From an uncultured Azospirillum sp. (GTDB lineage: Bacteria > Pseudomonadota > Alphaproteobacteria > RF32 > CAG-239), in assembly GCA_946623145.1 (NCBI GenBank), contig CAMOQT010000004.1:1-39120 (forward strand): 39,120 bases of DNA, read 5' to 3'. Below the pieces are notes generated by a model, which saw only the letters and a list, made by a program, of their open reading frames with translations, ran no database searches and was not told the origin of the DNA. This document shows, one piece after another, positions 34,501 through 39,120 of the stretch (within the stretch, counting starts at the first letter, position 1; every line of letters starts with the position of its first letter). The position numbers and the translations under genes were made by a program.

Positions 34501-35331
34501 ATGAATAACATTGATTACATAGTAAAAAAATCCGGTTCTTCTTTCTTTTGGAGCATGCGTTTACTGCCTAAAGCAAAAAGGGGGGCTATGTATACTATTT
34601 ATGCATTCTGTCGTCATATTGATGACATTGTTGATGGTCCGATGCCTATGCAAGAAAAGCAGGATTTACTTAAAGCCTGGCGTGAAGAAATTGAAAATAT
34701 TTATAATAAAGTCCCAACAACAGATATTGGTCGCCGAATTTACAAAAATTGTATGCGCTTTCATCTCCCAAAGAGTGAATTTTTGAAACTTATTGATTCC
34801 ATTTCTATGGATGTTCCTCAACCCTTACAGGCTCCTAAAATGACTGACTTTCTAAAGTATTGCCGTGGTGTTGCCGGTGTTCCCGGAAATCTATCTTTAC
34901 GAATATTCGGCTGTCAAGATGAGCAACTTATTGAAGAATTAGCAACTTCTTTGGGAAATGCTTTACAAATCACAAATATTCTTCGAGACATTAAAGAAGA
35001 TGCACAATCAGATAGATTGTATATTCCGCAAGAATATTTAGAAAAAGCTGAAATTTCCAGTAAAAATCCTAATGAAGTTATTACGAATAAAAATTTATCC
35101 GTAGCACGGGAAGAATTAGCTAAAATGGCTGCTGAAGATTATGCTAAAGCTAGTCAAATTATTCCTTTTTTAGATAAAAAAGCGGCTCGTCCGGTTCGTG
35201 CTATTGCGGCTATTTATAAAAAATATTTTGATCTTATGCAAAATCGCGGTTGGGAAATTATCTCCCCCAAACCTAATATCAGTAAATTCAACAAATTTTC
35301 TTTAGCTTTGCGGGCATATTTTGGAAAATAA
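34501..35331 (+). CDS. hpnD: HpnD, presqualene diphosphate synthase
   Basis: HpnD condenses two farnesyl diphosphates to presqualene diphosphate. The 276-residue protein has SSFFWSMRLLPKAKRGAMY (about residues 13-31), the first Asp-rich motif FCRHIDDIVDG (about 37-47), RGVAGVPGNLSLRIFG (about 122-137) and the second motif TNILRDIKEDAQSDRLYIP (about 159-177). Both metal-diphosphate sites are intact. The ATG follows the hpnC stop directly with no gap, and hpnE overlaps its end by 11 nt. Confidence 0.9.
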   Translation: MNNIDYIVKKSGSSFFWSMRLLPKAKRGAMYTIYAFCRHIDDIVDGPMPMQEKQDLLKAWREEIENIYNKVPTTDIGRRIYKNCMRFHLPKSEFLKLIDSISMDVPQPLQAPKMTDFLKYCRGVAGVPGNLSLRIFGCQDEQLIEELATSLGNALQITNILRDIKEDAQSDRLYIPQEYLEKAEISSKNPNEVITNKNLSVAREELAKMAAEDYAKASQIIPFLDKKAARPVRAIAAIYKKYFDLMQNRGWEIISPKPNISKFNKFSLALRAYFGK

Positions 35332-36364
35332 TCGAACATATCATATTATCGGTGCCGGAATTGCAGGTTTATATACAGCAAAACTTTTGAAAGAGCAAGA
35401 TCCTCTTTCATCAATTATTGTTTATGAAGCGGCTGAAAAAATCGGTGGACGTTGCGGTAGTTTTTTTGATTCTGACCTAAATTGTCCTTGCGATAATGCA
35501 ACACATGTTATTTTAAGCTGTAACAAACGAGCAAAAAAATTACTAGGCTCAAAGCTTTTTACTCATAAAATTCGCTTTTGGAATTTTAATAAAAATTCTT
35601 TTATTCCTTCTTTTTTATGTTTACCGGAAATTAATTCTGCCGTTTTTAATACAAGACAACCGAATTGGCGTTCTTTTTTATTTGTCTTTTTCAGATTGTT
35701 TCCTTTTTTTAATTTACGAGCTTATTTTTCCACTGGTGATTTAGAGGAATCTTTGTGCGCTCCCCTTCTCTCTTATGTTGATGATATTCATTATAATTGT
35801 GTTTGGCAAAGTTTCAAAGCTGATGATAATCATATTTCTCAACTTATCTTTTCACACAAAACTATTTCTGTTGCCCCACAAGATATTATTGTTTCTGCCA
35901 TTGATAGTTATCATTATAACCATATTATGGGCGGTTTCGATTTTGATTACAACTCGATATGTAATATTATTTTCAGGACTAGTATGACTTTAACTCTTCC
36001 TGAAAATTTAAAAATGATCGGCTTAAAAAACGCCACTAGTCATTGGCTATTTTGCTCTTCTAATTATACGGCCGTTACAATCAGCCATTTGAATGATTCT
36101 GTTGATTCTCATTCTCTATGGAATGAAATTTGCCAAATACGTCATTATAATGCTGCTTTTTTGCCTGCTTATAAAATTATGACATATCCATTGGCAACTA
36201 TTTCACAAAATAAACACAACAATCAAATTCGACCAATTTCCTGCCGGACAGTTTATGATAATTTGTTTATTTGCGGAGATTGGACAATGAAAAACCAGCC
36301 ATGCTGCATTGAGACAGCTCTCAATTCAGCAGTTCGGCTGGCTAAAATTGTTTTTAAAAATTAA
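35321..36364 (+). CDS. hpnE: HpnE, hydroxysqualene dehydroxylase (short form)
   Basis: HpnE is the FAD enzyme that reduces hydroxysqualene to squalene. The start is TTG 35321; it is forced because the dinucleotide motif IIGAGIAGLYTAKLL begins only 8 residues in and no ATG lies between. Other FAD-oxidase marks are VYEAAEKIGGRCGS (about residues 34-47), CDNATHVILSC (about 56-66, matching the HpnE DNGxHVLLG region) and the C-terminal FICGDWTMKNQPCCIETAL (about 313-331). At 347 residues it is shorter than the roughly 410-430 I expect, the loss being in the middle (substrate domain). It overlaps hpnD by 11 nt. Squalene-hopene cyclase is not in the window. Confidence 0.82.
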   Translation: MENNRTYHIIGAGIAGLYTAKLLKEQDPLSSIIVYEAAEKIGGRCGSFFDSDLNCPCDNATHVILSCNKRAKKLLGSKLFTHKIRFWNFNKNSFIPSFLCLPEINSAVFNTRQPNWRSFLFVFFRLFPFFNLRAYFSTGDLEESLCAPLLSYVDDIHYNCVWQSFKADDNHISQLIFSHKTISVAPQDIIVSAIDSYHYNHIMGGFDFDYNSICNIIFRTSMTLTLPENLKMIGLKNATSHWLFCSSNYTAVTISHLNDSVDSHSLWNEICQIRHYNAAFLPAYKIMTYPLATISQNKHNNQIRPISCRTVYDNLFICGDWTMKNQPCCIETALNSAVRLAKIVFKN

Positions 36365-37251
36365 GCTGCAAAAAATTGACCTGCAACAATTTTATCATTA
36401 TGCGTTTTGAGCCAATTATATGCTTTTCCCATATGTCCGATATCTAATACACGATACCCTTGTTTATGTAAATCATACGCTAAAACTTTTGCTGTTGGTC
36501 CCAAAACCGCAATAATCAAACGGTCTTTAGGTAATTTTTCAGCTTCAGCTAAGATACGCTTATATTCTCTCCAAGCATGTTCTTTTGGACCGTAAATATA
36601 ACTGATTGATTTGGCATTATCATATATATCATAGGTGAATTTTTCGGTATCTTCACCTTTAATCACTGTGATATCTTTCCCTTCCCAAATTTGACGAACC
36701 AAATTATAATATTTTTCGGTATCGGCACGACACTCTGGAGTTGTGTGATCATCAACCTCAATCGAGTGGGCTGTCATACAAGTATCAATATAAGTTTTAT
36801 CAAAATCAAGCATTTCATAAATTTCTGCACGATGTTGCGCCATAAACCAACGCCAATATGCTCTAACTTGTTCATCAACATCATCTAATGTACCAAAACG
36901 ACGAGAAATACCAATCAGCATTCCCTCATCTTTTGTCATCAAAATTTCTTTTAGGCGGCGAGACAGTTCTTCATCATATTCTTGAAAACCTATTGCATTA
37001 CCTAAAATGAGGTTAAATTCTCCATCACCAAAACGAGCTACACTTTTATTTGTATCAAGAATAGCTTGAACACTCTCAAACTGGGTCATTACTTTTGGTA
37101 ATTTTAAAGAACGGATCTCATCTGCAATTTCATATTTTAAATTATCCAACATCATTGGAAATTTTTTAAATTCACGTACAGCTTTATGGTGGGTTTTTAA
37201 ATCAAATTTAAATAGCCGGATAATATTTTTTCCGAACATTTGTAGTCCCAT
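36361..37251 (-). CDS. GT-D fold glycosyltransferase (DUF1792 family)
   Basis: A 296-residue putative glycosyltransferase of the DUF1792/GT-D family, involved elsewhere in glycosylating surface proteins or polysaccharide. The ATG at 37251 has AGGAG about 10 nt upstream; an extension to 37338 is Cys/Asn-rich and unlikely. The key DxE-type motif is SVARFGDGEFNLILG (about residues 64-78). Further marks are the GISRRFGTLDDVD segment (about 112-124), and ILAVLGPTAKVLAYDL with GYRVLDIGHMG at the C-terminus. There is no signal or TM segment. Its stop interlocks with hpnE (TTAA). It is divergent from an RgpF-type gene, so the two probably belong to one glycan pathway. Confidence 0.78.
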   Translation of the reverse strand: MGLQMFGKNIIRLFKFDLKTHHKAVREFKKFPMMLDNLKYEIADEIRSLKLPKVMTQFESVQAILDTNKSVARFGDGEFNLILGNAIGFQEYDEELSRRLKEILMTKDEGMLIGISRRFGTLDDVDEQVRAYWRWFMAQHRAEIYEMLDFDKTYIDTCMTAHSIEVDDHTTPECRADTEKYYNLVRQIWEGKDITVIKGEDTEKFTYDIYDNAKSISYIYGPKEHAWREYKRILAEAEKLPKDRLIIAVLGPTAKVLAYDLHKQGYRVLDIGHMGKAYNWLKTHNDKIVAGQFFAA

Positions 37252-37345
37252 AATATAAACTCCTAATAATGATTGACTTATATTGTTCAAATTATTACAC
37301 TTCGAATAACATTGCAACCTTTTAGTTTGAAAGCACACAAGTCCG

Positions 37346-38197
37346 ATGAAAATTTATGTTCATTTGCATCTGTTTTATACAGAAATGCTCGATGAAATGC
37401 TCTTCTATCTCTCAAACTTATCTTCAAATAGCCAGATTGAGTTTGATTTGTGTGTAACACTTTGTGAGCATAATAAAGATGTAGAAGCGAAAATCTATGC
37501 CTTTAAGGATAATGCTAAAATTCTAATTGTTCCCAATCGTGGATATGATATAGCTCCTTTTTTATTTGCTCTCAAACAAGTTGATTTATCTCAATATGAT
37601 TATTTAATTAAGCTTCACTCTAAACGTGACTTAAAGCAACCAGCTTATTTACCGTGTTGTCGCCTGATTGGATCTCAATGGCGACAAAAATTACTTGAAT
37701 TTATGGCAACGCCACAAAATTTACAAAAAACATTGTCTCGTTTTGAGAAAAAAACTAAGGCTGGAATGTTAACTGCTCCTGAGCTGATTATAAAAGCCAT
37801 TAAAGAAGACCGTCAAGCCATTTCTCGTGCAGAACAAATTATAAAAGATATGGGATTACATCTAAAAAACAAAAATTTTGTCGCCGGTACCATGTTTATT
37901 GCTCGCGCTTCACTTTTTATGCCTTTACAGAAACTTTCCTATACGGCAAATGATTTTGAAGAATTTGATCCGACGCATAGAGGTGGCTCTCTCGCACATG
38001 CTTTTGAACGAGTTTTGGGATTTATGGTTACGGCTCAAGGTTATAAAATTTCATCTTATTCTTCTTTTAATATCATATTTCCGATTAAGTCTTTTTTGTA
38101 TCGTTTTAAAAATTTTATTTTCTATAAACGTATTAATTCTAAAGGTATTTTGCATATCAAAATCTGTAAAATTCCCGTTTATTCAAAAAAAATATAA
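37346..38197 (+). CDS. RgpF-like rhamnan-synthesis glycosyltransferase
   Basis: A 283-residue protein of the rhamnan synthesis F (RgpF) family. RgpF extends rhamnose-containing cell-wall polysaccharide in streptococci; in Gram-negatives related enzymes act on O-antigen or capsule. Visible marks are VPNRGYDIAPFL (about residues 62-73), YLIKLHSKRDLK (about 85-96), FVAGTMFIARASLF (about 178-191) and a Lys-rich C-terminal tail. The RBS is weak. The acceptor and donor sugar cannot be assigned, and no nucleotide-sugar genes are adjacent. Confidence 0.78.
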   Translation: MKIYVHLHLFYTEMLDEMLFYLSNLSSNSQIEFDLCVTLCEHNKDVEAKIYAFKDNAKILIVPNRGYDIAPFLFALKQVDLSQYDYLIKLHSKRDLKQPAYLPCCRLIGSQWRQKLLEFMATPQNLQKTLSRFEKKTKAGMLTAPELIIKAIKEDRQAISRAEQIIKDMGLHLKNKNFVAGTMFIARASLFMPLQKLSYTANDFEEFDPTHRGGSLAHAFERVLGFMVTAQGYKISSYSSFNIIFPIKSFLYRFKNFIFYKRINSKGILHIKICKIPVYSKKI

Positions 38198-38235
38198 ATT
38201 ATTTATTTTTTTACTTGAAATTAATTTTTAGTTGT

Positions 38236-38259
38236 TATACATACCTACCCGTATGTATA
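38236..38259. promoter_or_regulatory. AcrR-like 24-bp palindromic operator upstream of tetR
   Basis: A perfect inverted repeat TATACATAC-N6-GTATGTATA occupies 38236-38259, overlapping probable promoter boxes (TTGTTA 38232-38237, TATATA 38256-38261, or TATAAT 38260-38265) and ending 19 nt before the tetR ATG. E. coli AcrR binds a 24-bp palindrome with similar ACATAC/GTATGT half-sites. Autorepression of the tetR-efflux operon is inferred. Confidence 0.72.
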
Positions 38260-38278
38260 TATAATTGAAAGTTTCATT

Positions 38279-38899
38279 ATGGCACGCCGAACAAAAGAAG
38301 AAGCTGAACAGACACGAAAAGATATATTACAAGCCGCTTTAGATATGTTTTGCGAAAAGGGATACACTCGCACGACCCTTGATGATATTGCCAAAAGCAT
38401 TAACCTTACCAAAGGCGCCGTATATTGGTATTTTCGCAATAAGCCTGATATTTTGAAAGCTCTAATGCTTGAAGATTTTAAAAATACTCAGGCTAAACTT
38501 GACTCTTTTATGTCTTCTCCGCAGACTTTACCGGAGCTGAAACAGCACTTTATGTTTTTGGCAGAAATGGTTGATACGGATAATAATTTCAGAAAATTAC
38601 TCTATTTTTTGTTATTACAGATGGAATGGTCCACCGGACTGATTAATTCTTTTCAAGATGTGATTGAAGAATTAAGCAGACGTCCGAGGCAAACCATTGA
38701 AGATGCTTTAACTTCAGCACAAAATAGTGGACAGATTGTTTCAACTGTTGACGTTAAAGCGTTGGCGTGTACTATTCACGCTGTATGGCACGGTCTGGTC
38801 ATGAATAAACTGCAACACTTAAATAGTGTCAGTTTGAGGCAAACTGTCAATTATAGTTTTGACTTTTTTATTAATGCTATCATAAGCCGAAAGGATTAA
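38279..38899 (+). CDS. TetR/AcrR-family efflux repressor
   Basis: A 206-residue transcriptional repressor. The N-terminal TetR HTH spans about residues 8-57 (AALDMFCEKGYTRTTLDDIA, then LTKGAVYWYFRNKPDIL), of the AcrR/TtgR subtype. The C-terminal part is an all-helical ligand domain. It lies directly upstream of an RND adaptor gene (4 nt between stop and ATG), and a palindrome that fits an AcrR-type operator sits in its promoter. It probably senses hydrophobic drugs and represses both itself and the pump. The ligand is unknown. Confidence 0.9.
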   Translation: MARRTKEEAEQTRKDILQAALDMFCEKGYTRTTLDDIAKSINLTKGAVYWYFRNKPDILKALMLEDFKNTQAKLDSFMSSPQTLPELKQHFMFLAEMVDTDNNFRKLLYFLLLQMEWSTGLINSFQDVIEELSRRPRQTIEDALTSAQNSGQIVSTVDVKALACTIHAVWHGLVMNKLQHLNSVSLRQTVNYSFDFFINAIISRKD

Positions 38900-38903
38900 A
38901 ATA

Positions 38904-39120
38904 ATGGTTGTTGTCAAAAAAAGAACGATTATTAAAAACTTAGTCATCTTTCTTCTCTGCGGTGCTGCCGGTTGGTATTTGAAAGGGCGTTTAACCCCCC
39001 AATCCGCTATGATGGGAATGATGGGCGGAGGTACACCGTACGTTGTTACGGATAAAGCAACCCTCGAAAATGTTGCTCCACGTAAAGATTTTATCGGCCA
39101 TGTTGAAGCTATTAAAAGTG
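38904..39120 (+). CDS. RND efflux periplasmic adaptor (AcrA/HlyD family), N-terminal part only
   Basis: The start of a gene cut by the window edge (72 complete codons visible). AAAGGA (38890-38895) lies 8 nt before ATG. The protein has a positively charged start and a TM/signal segment NLVIFLLCGAAGWYL, a Met/Gly-rich stretch (MMGMMGGG) and then PYVVTDKATLENVAPRKDF leading into GHVEAI. This is the usual beginning of an AcrA-type adaptor beta-barrel/lipoyl region. The inner-membrane RND pump gene is expected just downstream. Confidence 0.8.
   Translation, partial: MVVVKKRTIIKNLVIFLLCGAAGWYLKGRLTPQSAMMGMMGGGTPYVVTDKATLENVAPRKDFIGHVEAIKS

Noticed and set aside
1-39120. CRISPR arrays, insertion sequences, toxin-antitoxin or phage-defence modules
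   Set aside because: No regularly spaced repeats, transposase motifs, terminal inverted repeats or defence domains were found on either strand.

Overview
The window looks like chromosome from an AT-rich alphaproteobacterium, with no plasmid, phage or IS signature. The strongest lineage markers are a ChpT-type histidine phosphotransferase (cell-cycle phosphorelay), an amiC-mrcA-prfB cell-wall/translation cluster divergent from an RNase E gene that carries a long insert in its S1 region, and an alphaproteobacterial GltX style. The cell is Gram-negative (MlaC, AsmA/YhdP-like protein, AmpG, RND adaptor). It can probably make squalene for hopanoids (HpnC, HpnD, HpnE). Low GC, short gaps and interlocked genes would fit a host-associated lineage, but that is inference.

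Layout. 1-55: partial tRNA-Tyr on the minus strand. 193-6899: tightly packed plus-strand run murQ, rlmB, a GldA-type ATPase, a permease/GldG/DUF4340 fusion and a CDF cation exporter. 6901-7572: gmk (minus). 7647-8414: an SDR (plus). 8411-12402 (minus): gltX, cysS, ampG; AmpG imports muropeptides and MurQ processes MurNAc-6-P, so both ends of muropeptide recycling lie within 10 kb. 12479-14222: divergent orphan mlaC and a divergent AapJ-like binding protein. 14219-16175: a carboxylesterase, a hexapeptide acyltransferase and a small HAD-like protein.

16168-25110 (minus): amiC, mrcA, prfB (with its programmed +1 frameshift), a membrane-anchored alpha/beta hydrolase and a large AsmA-like protein, overlapping from prfB onward. 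25111-25540 is the only long gene-free stretch. It holds several hairpins and a segment exactly complementary to the rne Shine-Dalgarno region, so it probably acts as the RNase E leader. 25541-29262: rne, then an M48 protease with TPRs. 29273-32184 (minus): an unknown exported protein, chpT, a CheY-like regulator and cheR. 32315-36364: trmFO-hpnC-hpnD-hpnE, overlapping or abutting. 36361-38197: divergent GT-D and RgpF-type glycan genes. 38279-end: a TetR/AcrR repressor with a palindromic operator and the start of an RND periplasmic adaptor.

I do not see an unambiguously new multi-gene system. The best candidates for new biology are the rne leader switch, the unknown exported protein in the chpT operon with a possible CtrA site, the AapJ-like protein with an altered ligand pocket, and the permease-GldG-DUF4340 fusion. 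Four of six convergent gene pairs end in the same interlocked-stop arrangement.
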